A stretch of 64,000 nt of DNA from Dromiciops gliroides (GCF_019393635.1 NC_057864.1:469758617-469822616), one strand, 5' to 3'. Positions 32,623-44,900 are shown, numbered from the stretch's first letter. The notes: generated by a model not told the origin, from the letters alone. Program-made: numbers and translations.

Positions 32623-32851
32623 CTCACAGAGTTATTACGAGGACCAAAGGATAATTCCTTTGTAAACCAGGAAGCCTTTTGGAAATGTGAGCTGTTATTG
32701 TTGTTATTCTGGGAAGATTCTGAGCATGTGGGTTTGAGTCCTCCACTGCAGTAGCCACCTGCCAGATGATGCTTTCTGAAGCCCCTTTGAGCTCTAGATT
32801 CTATGATCTTGTCCTACTCTGACGCTTTATCTCTACATAAAGCTACATGGC

Positions 32852-33002
32852 AGGGGCAGCTAGGTGGCGCAGTGGATAAAGCACCAGCCCTGGATTCAGA
32901 AGGACCTGAGTTCAAAATCCGACCTCAGACCCTTGACACTTACTAGCTGTGTGACCCTGGGCAAGTCACTTAACCCCAATTGCCTCACTTAAAAAAAAAA
33001 AA
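32852..33002 (+). mobile_element. CORE-SINE
   Basis: TSD AAAGCTACMTGG on both sides. Confidence 0.93.
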
Positions 33003-33009
33003 GCTACCT

Positions 33010-33745
33010 GGTGTTCTCAGAAGCTATGCTGGCATCGCATAGCTATGAGAGAGTTCTACTAAGCTGGTAGAAAGACTTTGAGGATGGCCCAGCATTGGAC
33101 CAGCCTGGCTCAAGTTTAGAGTCCTATCCCCGAGGGTTGGCCAGCCAGTCCACAAATGCAGCCCATGGGCCCCTCCACTAAGGTGGCCTACATTATACCC
33201 TGGCTTCCATTCCTTCTCTACATGTGGCCCTCCCCGAGACTTCCAGATATTCAAAGATCCAGAGTCCATTCTAACTATACCATTTTCTACCCCTGTGTCC
33301 CTCAAAGTGGATCTTAACCATTGGCCTGGGTTGTCCCTTTCCTAATCTAGAGAGCATAGTCTTACTGACCCCCTCCACACACACAGTGAAGTATTGAAGT
33401 GTGTGAGGGGTGCTCTGGGCTAAGAAAGGGCAAGAGTTGTATTTACTGAATTGTTTGGTTGACTTCCTTTTGTCTTTTTTTCTTTTTTCACTCTCTCCCT
33501 TTCCCTTTCTCTCTCTCTGTCTCTCCCTCCCTTTCTTCCCCCCTCTCCCCCATTCTCCCTCTCAGTTCCTTCTCTCTCCCCCTTTCCCTCTGTCTTTGTC
33601 TCCCCTTGACTTGTTTTACCTGATGTCCCCAGGCTTCATCCTTTGTTTTTCCTTCTTTCTCAGTCCCAGCATGTTTACCCTTTTTTCTTGTCTTTTCATC
33701 TTTCATGAAGCGCTCATGTTATAACTTCCAGATCTTGGCTATACT
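33010..33745. other. gene-free stretch with pyrimidine-rich block
   Basis: 33475-33660 is an imperfect TC-rich tract. The rest shows no recognised feature. Confidence 0.45.
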
Positions 33746-33746
33746 G

Positions 33747-33896
33747 TTTTTTTTTTTTTTTAGTGAGGCAATTGGGGTTAAGTGACTTGCCCAGGGTCAC
33801 ACAGCTAGTTAAGTATTAAGTGTCTGAGGCCGGATTTGAACTCAGGTACTCCTGACTCCAGGGCCGGTGCTCTATCCACTGCGCCATCTAGCTGTC
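33747..33896 (-). mobile_element. CORE-SINE
   Basis: Minus copy; TATACTGT on both sides. Confidence 0.92.
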
Positions 33897-34349
33897 CTTA
33901 TACTGTCTTTTGCTTGTGCAATAGGCCCCTTCCCAGACTCCAAGATCTTCCTTGGAATTCCACTGAATTTCTTTTCTCATTTCAAAAGGGGACAGGGTTC
34001 TTCTCAGCTCTCATTTCTTGCTTTTGGAGTCTATGTAAATGTACATGGAGTGTCTTTTCCTTCTTTCCCCATCTCTTTTCTCAGTCACCCTTCTTCCTAT
34101 TTTCTTCTTCCTTTGTAACCTGCTTATCATGTACAGGCTACTTTGGGGGTTATACCTGGGCTTTTGCAGAGTGGAAGCAACAGAACAAGACATGCTCTAT
34201 CTTTGTAGCTCTTGAGCCTCAACCAAATGTTTGAAGGAGGTAGAGTGACTAAGAAAGACCTAGTAATCCAGCCAATTACAGAAGATCCCTTTTTATTTTT
34301 TTAACCAAAGGAAACTCCAAATACTGTCAATTGCCTCTTGGACACTTTC

Positions 34350-35195
34350 CATGAATGAGTCATCCTCAACTCCTCACTCTCACTCATCCCTCATATCCAA
34401 ATCTCATCTCTTCCCTTCATCCCTCCCTCAGGGCCTCATCACTTCTTGCCTGAACCATCACAGTAGCCTTCTAAATGGCCTCCCTGCCTCTCATCTCTTC
34501 CCTTTCCAATCCATTCTCAGTCTAAAGCCCTACCCTCTTTCAATAAACTCCAGTAGTTCCCTGTTACCTCTGGGATAAAATAGGAAGCTATCTAAAGTTT
34601 TTTAGGCTTTCCAACTTTCTTCTTCTTCTTCTTTTTTTTTTTGGCGGGGCAATGAAGGTTACGTGACTTGCCCAGGGTCACACAACTAGTAAGTGTCAAG
34701 TGTCTGAGGCTGCATTTGAACTCAGGTCCTCCTGAATCCAGGGCCAGTGCTTTATCCACTGCGGCACCTAGCTGCCCCCTCCCCCAACCTTCTTATACTC
34801 CTTTCCATGCACTCTGTGACAGTAAGCCTCAAATATTGTCCAGCTTCACATGGGACTTGCTATCTCCCAACTCCGGACCTTTGCCCTGGCTGTTCCCCGT
34901 GCTTAGGACACCTTGCCTCCTTCTAGTTTCCCCTGCTTCATTCAAGACTCAGTTCAGGTCTGGTTTGCAGGAGGCCTTTCCCAGCCCCCTAAGCTTCCAG
35001 GGCCTTCCCATCTGAGATCTCCTTCTATCCATTGTGTATGTATCTCTACTTAATTACATTCTGTTTCTCTCATTAGAATGTAAACTCCTTGAAGGCAAGT
35101 ACTCTTTTGACTTTTGTCTTTGCAATCTCCACTTAACAAAATGACCAGCACCTCATGGGTGCTTAATAAATGCTTGTTCATTGACTGAGAAATAG
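34350..35195 (+). mobile_element. L2 3' end split by a SINE
   Basis: CTTGCCTGAACCATCACAGT ... GGAGGCCTTTCCCAGCCCCC ... GTAAACTCCTTGAAGGCAAG ... GTGCTTAATAAATGCTTG; the standard L2 order over about 700 bases. Confidence 0.8.
34630..34778 (-). mobile_element. CORE-SINE nested in L2
   Basis: Minus copy interrupting the L2 between TTTCCAACTTTC and CCAACCTTCTTA. Confidence 0.9.
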
Positions 35196-35283
35196 ACAGG
35201 GGCCATAAAGAAGGTGAATCCATACTATTTTTGTTCTTTCCTTCACTCATCATGATCATACTTTCTTTGTGATCTCTTTCCAG

Positions 35284-35415
35284 ATTGTATTTGTGTTTAG
35301 AGAGCTCAGGAAGCCTTTCATAGAGACATTTGGAGCTGGGATTCCATTATCTCCCTCTCTTTCAAAGGAGCTAGCTGTGGAAAGCAAATCCTTTAGAATT
35401 CAGCACTGGAGACAC
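35284..35415 (+). other. candidate PSPH 5' leader exon (noncoding)
   Basis: Pyrimidine-rich tract ending CTCTTTCCAG at 35283, then 132 bases without any ATG, then GACAC|GTGAGT. Both splice signals are strong. It lies outside recognised repeats, on the PSPH strand, and in the region where the PSPH leader must run. No human leader exon could be compared. Confidence 0.4.
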
Positions 35416-35563
35416 GTGAGTCTGGCAGCTTCTGCCTCTTCTTGCTTTTCAAATATCACCTATGTTTAAGTGCTATATGTTCTAAAATAGTGGCTGGCAC
35501 CTTAACTCAACCAATAAATGTCCATGGCATGTGTAAAATATCTGGTTCCCCCTCAAATGACAA

Positions 35564-35685
35564 TGGGTAGCTAGGAGGGTACAGTCAATAGAGCACCAGC
35601 CCTGGAGTCAGGGGGGCCTGAGTTAAAATTTGGCTCAGATACTATCTGTGTGACCTTGGACAAGTCCCTTAACCCTATTTGCCAA
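35564..35685 (+). mobile_element. CORE-SINE, older
   Basis: GGGTAGCTAGGAGGGTACAG ... TGGCTCAGATACTATCTGTG, with a shortened core. Confidence 0.75.
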
Positions 35686-36029
35686 ATTCTCTGACTCCAG
35701 AGGTACAGCTTTTTCCACTGGAAAACACTGCTTCCCCTACCTGTGCCTTGTGCCTTTTCCCTTCCCCCGCCTCAACTGGGATCTTACCCATTTCCCTGAG
35801 TCATGCCCTTCTCTGAGGTATAGGGAGCACACTCATGCCCCTGGCGGAAAAACACCCACAGTTTCTTGGCCCAGAGTTTCAACTGGGATTGCTTTTCCCA
35901 GGTTGGGGAACAGAGAGCCTCTGGGCATCTCAGGAATGGCAGGAATGGGGGTGGGAAGACTTTGGAAAGATGGGATTGGGGATGAGGCCTTCAGCTCTGA
36001 GCCATGGCAGTGGTAATGAGACTCAGAAC

Positions 36030-36165
36030 CAACAAGGGTTGGAGAGTGGGATCAAAGATCTTTGTCACTAAGGAGACCTTCAGACAAACATCCAGCCTCT
36101 CTGTGCCTCAGTTTCCTCCTCTGTCAAATGAGGGTGCTGGAGAGGTGATCTGATGCTCTGTGATT
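36030..36165 (+). mobile_element. MIR remnant
   Basis: CTCTCTGTGCCTCAGTTTCC, CTGTCAAATGAGGGTGCTGG. Confidence 0.55.
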
Positions 36166-36194
36166 CCATTCAGTCTTTTTTAATTTTTAATTTT

Positions 36195-36345
36195 TAAATT
36201 TTTTTTTAGTGAAGCATTTGGGGTTAAGTGACTTGCCCAGGGTCATACAGCTAGTAAGTGTCAAGTGTCTGAGGCCGGATTTGAACTCAGGTACTCCTGA
36301 CTCCAGAGCCAGTGTTCTATCCACTGCGCCATCTAGCTCCTCCTC
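36195..36345 (-). mobile_element. CORE-SINE
   Basis: TSD CCATTCAGTCTTT at 36166 and 36345. Confidence 0.93.
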
Positions 36346-36414
36346 CATTCAGTCTTTGACAGATCATTAGTGTATTTACTAGCAGTGTGGTATATTGGGT
36401 AGATTGGAATTGGG

Positions 36415-36653
36415 AAGTTGTTGTTCAGTTGCATCCAACTCTTTGTGACCCCATGTGGGGTTTTCTGGGCAAAGATACTGGAGTGCTTGGCCATTTCCTT
36501 CTCTAGCTCATTTGACAGATGAAGAAACTGAGGCAAACAGGGTGAAGTGACTTGCCCAGGGTCACACAGCTAGTAAGCATCTGAGACCAGATTTGAACTC
36601 ATGAAGATGAGTCTTCCCGACTCCAGGCCCAACGCTATGTGTATTGTGCCATG
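36415..36653 (-). mobile_element. SINE/RTE chimera, full
   Basis: Reverse order: TTGTTCAGTTGCATCCAACT, GACCCCATGTGGGGTTTTCT, GCCATTTCCTTCTCTAGCTC (RTE-like), then GATGAAGAAACTGAGGCAAA and the CORE (GTGACTTGCCCAGGGTCAC) to the head. Confidence 0.8.
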
Positions 36654-36662
36654 TCAAAAATA

Positions 36663-37075
36663 TGGCTCCAGAACTTGCCTTTGACACTATAGCTGACTGA
36701 CCAAGGACAGGTCCCTTAATCTCTCTGAGTCTCAGGCAACTTTCTGAGAGTGTAAATGAAACTCTCTGTAGGTAGAGAGAGTTCTTACACTGACAAAATC
36801 TGATGTCTTTTAAGGGCTCACAATGAACACTGAACTATCTGTGGTGTCAGGAAATACTCTCAGCAAAGATGTAATAATACAATGCAATCATGTGGTGGTT
36901 TCCACTTAACCAGACGATTTCCATGTAGATGATCTCATATGATCTTTTCAATAAGGAAGTGTGATTATTCCCATTTTACATACGAGGAACCAGAGGCTCA
37001 TAAAGATTACAGGATATGACCAAAGTCATAGAGCCAGTAGATGATGGAGCTGGGACTAGTTCGGGACCAGTTCTA
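36663..37075. mobile_element. two old MIR copies
   Basis: Plus remnant at 36663-36800 (GGACAGGTCCCTTAATCTCT) and minus copy at 36890-37075 (CCATTTTACATACGAGGAAC, GGCTCATAAAGATTACAGG). Confidence 0.5.
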
Positions 37076-37094
37076 GATTCTATTCTAGTACCTT

Positions 37095-37225
37095 TTTTTT
37101 GGGGGGGGGAGCAGAGCAATGATGGTTAAGTGACTTGCCCAGGGTCACACAGCTAGTAAGTGTCAAGTGTCTGAGGCCTGATTTGAACTCAGGTCCTCCT
37201 GACGCCAGGGCCGGTGCTCTATCCC
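37095..37225 (-). mobile_element. CORE-SINE, head missing
   Basis: Ends at GGTGCTCTATCC; CTAGTACYTTTTTT on both sides marks a truncated insertion. Confidence 0.87.
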
Positions 37226-37849
37226 ACTAGTACTTTTTTTACAAAAAGTTTTTTCTTCTTTTTTATGCTTTTCATACTGTTGTTATCGTCTGGTGATAGT
37301 GCTCTTAAGACCTCCACGTAGCAAAGGAATGCAGTTAAACAAAAAACAAATCCACCCTTTGACTATGTCTGACAGTATATGCTGCATTATCCCTCTGTAG
37401 TCCACCACCTATGGCCACCCATGTTTGTGGATATTGTTCATCACCTCTGCACATCCTGCTTGGCAGTTTAGTATAGGACGAGCTTTTTGGATAATGGTCA
37501 GTTATGCCTCAGGACTTCATTGTTCATAGCCCTCTCTTCCTCTTTAAGAGGGATTAATGGTGAGGTGGTTGCCATTGTGCCTAGGGCTATGGTGGCAGTA
37601 GGTTCATGCTTTATAGTCACAAAAAACCCACAACCACCTCCCCAAAGCCCTTTAGCTTGTCTGGAACTGGATTATACATCAATAAGTTTGTCTGCTTATT
37701 TCTACAAGAACAGACTGACTTTCTTAAATGGATTTTTTACTTCTTTCCTTGCCCATGCATCACTGTGCCTAGTGTTTCCCAAGATGCAGAGTGTTGTGGC
37801 AACTTACAGAGCTTATTAGAATTCTGGGCTACTTAAACTATTATATTTT

Positions 37850-38310
37850 CCATTTTAAAAAAATTAAAATTTTTTTAATGAACAGAAATTATTTTATTTC
37901 CTTCCCACACTTCAACTATTTTTTTTAAAGAAAAAGAACAAATTTCTGAATTGGCTATGCCCCCCCAGATATATGTCTCTTTCTACAACCTGGGGTTCAA
38001 CCTCTGTCTGGCAGGAAGTGGATAAGAGGCTTCAACACTGGTCCTCTGGAATCATGGATGGTCATCACATTGATCAGAGTTCCTACAGCTTTCAGAGCTG
38101 TGGGTTTTTACAGTGTTGTTGCTATTGTCTAATTGTTTTGCTGGTTCTGCTCCCTTTAGTGTGAATCAGTTCATAGAAATCTTGCTAGGTTTCTCTGAAA
38201 CCATCCCCTGCATCATTTCTTATGGCCCAGTGATTTTCCGACACATTCATATGCCATCATTTGTTCAGCCATACCCCTTAGTTTCTAGTTCTTGCTACTG
38301 TAAAAAGTGC
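37850..38310 (-). mobile_element. old L1 3' end
   Basis: GGTCCTCTGGAATCATGGAT, CACATTGATCAGAGTTCCTA, TGCTGGTTCTGCTCCCTTTA, GAATCAGTTCATAGAAATC, then TTGTTCAGCCATACCCCTTA: reverse L1 3' end of an older subfamily. Confidence 0.75.
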
Positions 38311-38394
38311 AAGCTGGTCCACTGTTGGGGTCTCTTTCGGGTTCATCTCAGTACATAGGACTACTCTGGTTCACAAAAGCACCCATCTGTCTTC

Positions 38395-38600
38395 TCTTGT
38401 GCCTCTTCTGCAGACACTTGCAGATCTGGGTTCTGGTCTTCCCTCCAACAATTACCAGCGGAGGGGTCTTAGCAAGTCACTTACTTACCTTCATTTCTCT
38501 GGGTCTCAATGATGAAATGGGGGCGATATCACACCTGCCTGTAAGATGGGGGTGATTTCTCTCAGTCTGTATCACCTTTGAGATGTATGGTTCTATTCTA
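38395..38600 (+). mobile_element. MIR remnant
   Basis: AGCAAGTCACTTACTTACCT, TCATTTCTCTGGGTCTCAAT, GATGAAATGGGGGCG. Confidence 0.45.
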
Positions 38601-38915
38601 AGTGCCTAGCCTTGTAGGACAAAGGGCAGCAGAGAGGCACATGCCAGACACCAGTCACATGTGATGCATGTAAACAGTTACCAAGGAGAGGAGCAACAGT
38701 TACTGAGGAGAAGTGGTATTATCCTTGGAGCACTGAACTGGCCGTGTAGCAAGGGCAAGGGACGGGTGGAACGTGTGCTCCACTGGTATCCACACAACAT
38801 GAAGGGAACAGGAGGCTTCTGGTACATAGCAGGGACCCTTGTAGTGTATTTAGGAGAAGGCATGGAGGAGAGTCATGTGGGCTGGGTGGAATAGATGGGA
38901 GTCAGTAGTCACATT

Positions 38916-38982
38916 AATATAATATAATACAATATAATATAATACAACATATAATACAATACAATATAATATATAAATATAA
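38916..38982. repeat. A/T-rich pentanucleotide-like repeat
   Basis: Irregular AATAT/AATAC units. Confidence 0.85.
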
Positions 38983-39066
38983 TTGCATTTATATAATTCT
39001 TTAAGGTTTGCAAAACACCATACCTATGTTATCCTAAGGATTTTCTATTGTCTGCAGGTATATATG

Positions 39067-39216
39067 TACATATTTTTTTTGGTGAGGCAATTGGGGTTAA
39101 GTGACTTGCCTAGGGTCACACAGCTAGTAAGTGTTAAGTGTCTGAAGCCGGATTTGAACTCAGGTCCTCCTGAATCCAAGGCCAGTGCTCTATCCACTCT
39201 GCCACCTAGCTGCCCC
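39067..39216 (-). mobile_element. CORE-SINE
   Basis: TCTGCAGGTAT on both sides. Confidence 0.92.
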
Positions 39217-39315
39217 ATCTGCAGGTATTTTAAATGAAATTTCTCTATCTCTTCCTGCTGTGGATGGTTGATAATATAAAAAAATGCTGATGACTTATAT
39301 GTATTTGTTTTATAT

Positions 39316-39568
39316 GCTGAGGAGGCTAGGTGGCTAGTGGATAAAGTGCTGGCCCTGGAGTTAGGAAGACCTGAGTTCAAATTCTGCCTCAGAAAATTAG
39401 TAGCTGTGTGACCCCAGGGAAGTCACTTAATTCTGTTTGCCTCAGTTTCCTCATCTGTCAAATGAGCTGGAGAAGGAGATGGCAAACCACTCCAGTATCT
39501 TTGCCAAGAAAACTCCAAATGGGGTCACAAAGATTAGGACATGACTAATTGACTAAACAACAACAAAC
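39316..39568 (+). mobile_element. SINE/RTE chimera
   Basis: SINE head and core, then TTTGCCTCAGTTTCCTCATC, GAGCTGGAGAAGGAGATGGC, CCAAATGGGGTCACAAAGAT and GACTAAACAACAACAAAC at the end. Confidence 0.87.
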
Positions 39569-39589
39569 ATTTTATATTGTTTGCAGTTG

Positions 39590-39815
39590 TTTAAATGGAA
39601 TTTCTCTTTCTACCTGTACATGTGTTATCTCATCTGCTTCTCACAACCATTCTGGGAGGTTGGTACTTGTTATTATCCCCATTTTACAGGTGGAGGAAAC
39701 TGAGGCTGGAAGAGGTTAAGTGACTTGCCCAGTGACTTTTCACACATCTAGTGTCTAAGGTAGAATTTTAACTCGGGTTTTCCGATGCCCTAACCACTGT
39801 GGCACCCAGCAACAT
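39590..39815 (-). mobile_element. MIR
   Basis: GTGTTATCTCATCTGCTTCT, CCATTCTGGGAGGTTGGTAC, CCCCATTTTACAGGTGGAGG. Confidence 0.75.
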
Positions 39816-39819
39816 CATC

Positions 39820-40735
39820 TCTAGCAGGAACAAAGACTGTTACAAGAACTTTTGAGTTGGGAAAAATGTTTTACAGTAGGAATTCTAGGCTGTTAAGATG
39901 CCCACTGCATCTTCAAGCATGGCTGCCAAAACATGACCCAGATCTAAGCCTAATCGGTCTGCTGGTGATGGGGGACAGAGCCAGCAGAGTGCTATCATCT
40001 CTGACTTGGCTGTTTGTGGGGACCTCACCTTTGGCACTCAAACCCAGCTTCCAGAGTCCAGGACCAACCAGTCATATAGATAAGATAACAATGTAAACAA
40101 CCCCAGTGTTTGTCCACCATTTATCCTGTTAAAAGTCTTCTTAGTGATATCTCCCAATTTATAACGCTCCTTTTGGCTGAAGTTTTGCATTTTTTGTGCA
40201 AGTCATGCCCATTCAGAGTTTAAGACTCAGTGGGATCATCACGCTCAGTCCACATTGTCCTATTTAAGTTCTCTCTGACAATCAGCCACAGTCGTCCCTT
40301 GCTGAACTTTCAGGTCTTGCAAGATTTTCCACCTACGCAAAAAAGTGGAGCCAAAACCTTGAGCAAATGATTGTGGATTTAATTTCTTCCTGTGCTCAGT
40401 ACACAGAGAGATGAGATCTCTGAACTGCAGCCTCCACCTATTGGCATCTTGAATGCCAGCCTCCAGGGGCTGCAGAAAACAGGTGTGGACAGCAGGAGCC
40501 GTATCACATGTCCCAACCTGAAGATAGGCTGCAGCAAGATGAGATGTGAAGATGACTGTCACAATCACCCACAACTTTATGGCAGCCGTTGAGTGAGACC
40601 ACACAGCTGCTTGTGTTCCAAAGTTCCTGGAATTTTGAGGGAAATTCTGTCCCTTCAGACTGTAGAGGAAGGAAAATTAGAATAAAACCCTATAATATGG
40701 ACTTGGCACAAAATCCTTTAAGATCTTTAGAAATT
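39820..40735. other. gene-free stretch, repeat-poor
   Basis: Contains a 114-codon minus-strand open frame (40604-40260) with a hydrophobic N-terminus, discussed under findings. No known gene recognised. Confidence 0.4.
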
Positions 40736-40905
40736 GGGGCAGCTAGGTGGCACAGTGGATAGAGCACCGGCCCTGGAGTCAGGAGGACCTGAGTTCAAAT
40801 CCGACCTCAGACACTTAACACTTACTAGCTGTGTGACCCTGGGCAAGTCACTTAACCCCAATTGCCTCACTAAAAAAAAAAAAAAGAAAAGAAAAAAAAA
40901 AGAAT
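40736..40905 (+). mobile_element. CORE-SINE
   Basis: TSD ATCTTTAGAAATT on both sides; long A-rich tail. Confidence 0.94.
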
Positions 40906-41123
40906 ATCTTTAGAAATTAAAAAAAAAGAAGAAGCTTTGAGCCTGGTCAAGCCTTGAGCTTGCTGCCGATGATGTGTTACAGTAGGAATCAATTTCAGAG
41001 CCAGCCCTTACGAATGTGTTTTCAACTGCATTTAAAAGGGGACTCATTAGATTAGGATATCTGGTGGACACCTAACACCCTAATGAAGGATACAGTAAGG
41101 GCCCCATTAATAATAGCTATTGT

Positions 41124-41300
41124 TGGGGCAGCTAGGTGGCAAAGTGGGTAAAGCACTAGCCCTGAATTCAGGAGGACCTGAGTTCAAATCCAGCCTCAGA
41201 CACTTGACATTTAGTAGCTACGTGACCCTGGGCAAGTCATTTAACCCTCATTGCCCCACAAAAAAATCAGAAAAATAAATGAATGAATAAATAAATACAT
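41124..41300 (+). mobile_element. CORE-SINE nested at the edge of a MIR
   Basis: AATAATAGCTAYTGTT before and after; the tail contains (AATA)n. Confidence 0.92.
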
Positions 41301-41301
41301 T

Positions 41302-41680
41302 TAAATAATAGCTACTGTTTATATAGTGCTTACTACGTGCCAGGCACTGTGCTAAGCACTTTACCAATATTATCTCATCTGATCCTCACACCAGCCTTGG
41401 GAAGTGTGTGCTGTTATTACCCCTGTTTTATAGTGGAGGAAACCAAGGCAGACAGGTTAAGTGACTTGCCCAGGGTCACTTAGCTAGTAAGTGTCAGAGG
41501 CTGAATTTGAATTCATTTCCTTCTCCAACTCATTTTACAGATGAGGAACTGAGGCTAACAGGGTTAAATGACTTGCCCAGGGTCACCCAGCTAGCAAATG
41601 CCTGAGGCTGAATTTGAACTCAGGTCTTCCAGACTCTAGACCTGGCACTTAATCCATGGCACTACCTCCTCGTTTCTCTT
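41302..41680 (-). mobile_element. two MIR copies, one interrupting the other
   Basis: GTGCTTACTACGTGCCAGGC through TGTCAGAGGCTGAATTTG, then a second start at about 41513 (TTTCCTTCTCCAACTCATTT, CAGATGAGGAACTGAGGC) to CATGGCACTACC. Confidence 0.75.
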
Positions 41681-41692
41681 TTTTTTTTACTG

Positions 41693-41770
41693 TTGTCTAC
41701 TAATATCTCAGACCGGTGCTTTGCACATAGTAGATACTTACTAAATGTCTGTTGGTTTGAATCAGATTGC
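41693..41770 (+). mobile_element. L2-like 3' tail close to PSPH exon
   Basis: GTGCTTTGCACATAGTAGAT ACTTACTAAATGTCTG-type end, 45 bases before the PSPH acceptor. Confidence 0.5.
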
Positions 41771-41834
41771 TTATATCTCTCACCCTTTTCTTAAATGCCT
41801 TGTTTTGTCTTGCAGAAGGAGAATTCTCTAAAGG

Positions 41835-41974
41835 ATGGTCTCCCACTCGGAGCTGAGGGAAATTTTCTGCTCTGCCGATGCTGTCTGTTTTGACGTTGAC
41901 AGCACGGTCATCAGAGAAGAAGGAATTGACGAGCTGGCCAAGTTCTGCGGTGTTGGGGATGCTGTGTCAGAAAT
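41835..41974 (+). CDS. PSPH: PSPH coding exon 1
   Basis: Exon begins at 41816 after TTGCAG and the ATG is 20 bases in. It encodes residues 1-46 plus two bases ([30 protein letters not shown]...), including the catalytic DVDST. Donor AAAT|GTATGA is non-canonical beyond GT. Confidence 0.96.
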
Positions 41975-44900
41975 GTATGAATAATTAAACACTGGGTCTC
42001 TCTTCGGTCGGCTGAGCACTAGAGAATCACTAGGGGAGGCTAGATAGGAGTCAAAGTGCACCAACTTCGCTTGTGGGCTTGCCCACATGGACATGGCTCA
42101 GTGGCTTCACCTCCCTCTGAGCCTCCATTTTCCCATCTCTGAAATAGGGACTTTTCCGGGGCTGAATCTAAAGGCATCTACAAAGACCCAATAGCCACTG
42201 GGTGCTCCTCAGATACAAGGGCCCTGAGTTAGGTTATACTATGGAAAGGGCTGGAGTCAGTGGTCCACTCACAGGATGATCTTGATTCAGGAGGTGATAC
42301 ACATTTGTGTCAGAATATTCAGACAGATTGGTAAACTGACTCACTCAGAGAGTCACCTTCCTCCCCAGGTTGCGACAGCTTTCTCTGGGACCTACTCTCA
42401 GCCTCCATAATTATCCATTTTGGGGCCCCTGGGAACAAAGGTCATTCCAAATGCCCTGCAGCACTGTGGAGTTTCCAGGGAACACCTCTCCATCATCCAG
42501 CCTTCCTGTACTGCTTTCTTTAATACCCTGGATTGGACTTCTGCCATTGTCAGGTCAGACACAGGGGAAAGCTCGTCTGCCCTTCTGCTAGAAGCTTGCT
42601 CTGTCTTTTGACCCTTCCCCAGCTCCCCCAAGCAGCTAGCTCCCAAGTAAGAGACAGCTGTTTAGGCAGTGGGGATTTCTCAGGCCCCCAGGCTGGGCCT
42701 CTGGAGAGCCCAAGCCCATGATGTAGAGTAGGCCAGTGCATACGACTCGGAGTCAGTTCTTTAACAGTTGACTTGACGTGGCCTCATCCATCTGGTGCTG
42801 TGGTGTGGCTGGACAGGGGAATGTGGTCTGCATTGATTTGTTGAATCTCCTTCTCAGGACCCGAAGAGCCATGGGCGGGGCGGTGACGTTCAAGTCAGCC
42901 TTAACAGAGCGATTAGCACTGATCCAGCCGTCCAGAGAACAGGTGCAGAAACTCCTGTCAGACCACCCACCACACCTCACTCCTGGGATCAGGTAGGAGG
43001 AATCCTCACTTCCCAGTGCTTTACAAACATCCTACGTATGGGTTCTCTCAGTTGAGGCCCATGAAGGACCCACTCGTCCATCCTTCAGAAAGATAGAAGG
43101 GCTCAAACTGGAGTCGTGGGGCCTGGGTTCAAAACTTGGTTCTGCCATTTACTACCTGTGACCTTGGACAAGTCATTCACCTTTCTTGGCCTTAGTTTCC
43201 TCCTCTATAAAATGGGAACACTGGGCTTAATACCTTCTGGAAGGTCCCTTCCAGCTCTGAATCTATGCTCCTTTGCTGATAATTGATAGCCTTCATTTGA
43301 TACTTCAGGGCAGCTAGGGGGCGCCATAGTGCATAGAGCACCAGGCCTGGATTCAGGAAGACTCCTTCCTGAGTTCAAATCCAGCCTCAAACACTTAGTA
43401 GCTGTGTGACCCTGGGCAAGTCACTTCACCCTATTTGCCTCAGTTTCCTCATCTGTCAAATGATCTAGAGAAGGAGATGGCAAAACATTCCACTATCTTT
43501 GCCAAGAAAAGCCCAAATAAGGTCAAGAAGCATTGATGATGACTGAAAAACAACTAAACAATAAGAACAACTTGACATTTTATACAAATACTGCTTTAGA
43601 CTGAGGCAATTAGGTAGTACTATGCATAGATAGACCGGCAGACCTGCCACTGGGAAGACCTGAGTTCAAATCCGTTCTCAGACACTTATTAGTTGTGTGC
43701 CCCTGAACAAGTCATTTAACTTCTGTCTTCTTCAGTTTTCTCAATTGTAAAATGGGATAATAATAGCATCTACCTCCCAGAGTTGTTATGAGGATTAAAT
43801 GAGATAATATTTGTGAAGTCCGTAGCATAGTTCCAGGCACATAGTAGGTGCTATGTAAATGTTAACTTGTACTAGTAGTGGTGGTGGTAGTAGTGGTACT
43901 CGTAGTAGCAGTAGTGGTGGCAGCACTAGTAGTGATAGTGGTTGTAGTATGGTGGTGGTGGTAAGTGGCGGTATCATTTAATCTCTCTTCTGTGTGAGCC
44001 TTGAGTCTCCAGATGGATTGTATGCTCCTTGAAGGCAGGGATGGTGCTTTCCATTTCTCTGGATGCAGACTGTACTTGTGAGGTCAATCATCCTTGTCTT
44101 GTCAAGAGAACAGGAGGAAGGTGCTTAGAATGTTGGGTTGGGGGCAGCTAGGTGGTGCAGTGGATAAAGCACCGACCCTGGATTCAGGAGGACCTGAGTT
44201 CAAATCCAGTCTCAGACACTTGACACTTGCTAGCTGTGTGATTCTGGGCAAGTCACTTAAGCCCCATTGCCCCTCCCCCCCAAAAAAAAGAATGTTGGGT
44301 GGATGGGACAAGATTTGCAGGGAAAGTACAGGGATGGTTGGATTCCCATGTACCCACACCCATGCACTCACAGATCTAGTGGAGCAGGCTGTACATCATT
44401 GTAAGCACTCAGTCAGTTTATCTTTTTTTTTTTTTTTTTTGCAGGGCAAAGAGGGTTAAGTGACTTGCTTAGGGTCACACAGCTAGTAAGTGTCAAGTGT
44501 CTGAGGTTGGATTTGAACTCAGGTCCTCCTGACTCCAGGGCTGATGCTTTATCCACTGCACCAGCTAGCTGCCCCTCAGTCAGTTATTCTTGACCAATCG
44601 ATTTCCATAGCCTAATGAATCACCATTTTCATGGAATAGTCTTGATTCATGTCTAAGTTGACAGAAGAGGGATGCTGGAGCATCATTAGGCACAACCATT
44701 TTGTGACAGCTTCCTGATTAATGAAGACTCAGAGTGGGGAGTGCCACACCAGACCCCAGGGCCATTGATAATTCTGTTACTATATTGAATTCACTCTATC
44801 CTTCCAACAATGCAGATTGTGGACCATCCTTGCCTGTGCCACTCATAAGGTCACTCACTAAAACTGATAGGAGAGGTACTGGTCCTGTGATTTCATTGGT

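Noticed and set aside
33475-33660. Pyrimidine-rich block as an extra splice-acceptor region or a protein-coding repeat
   Set aside because: Simple low-complexity sequence with no exon-like segment after it.
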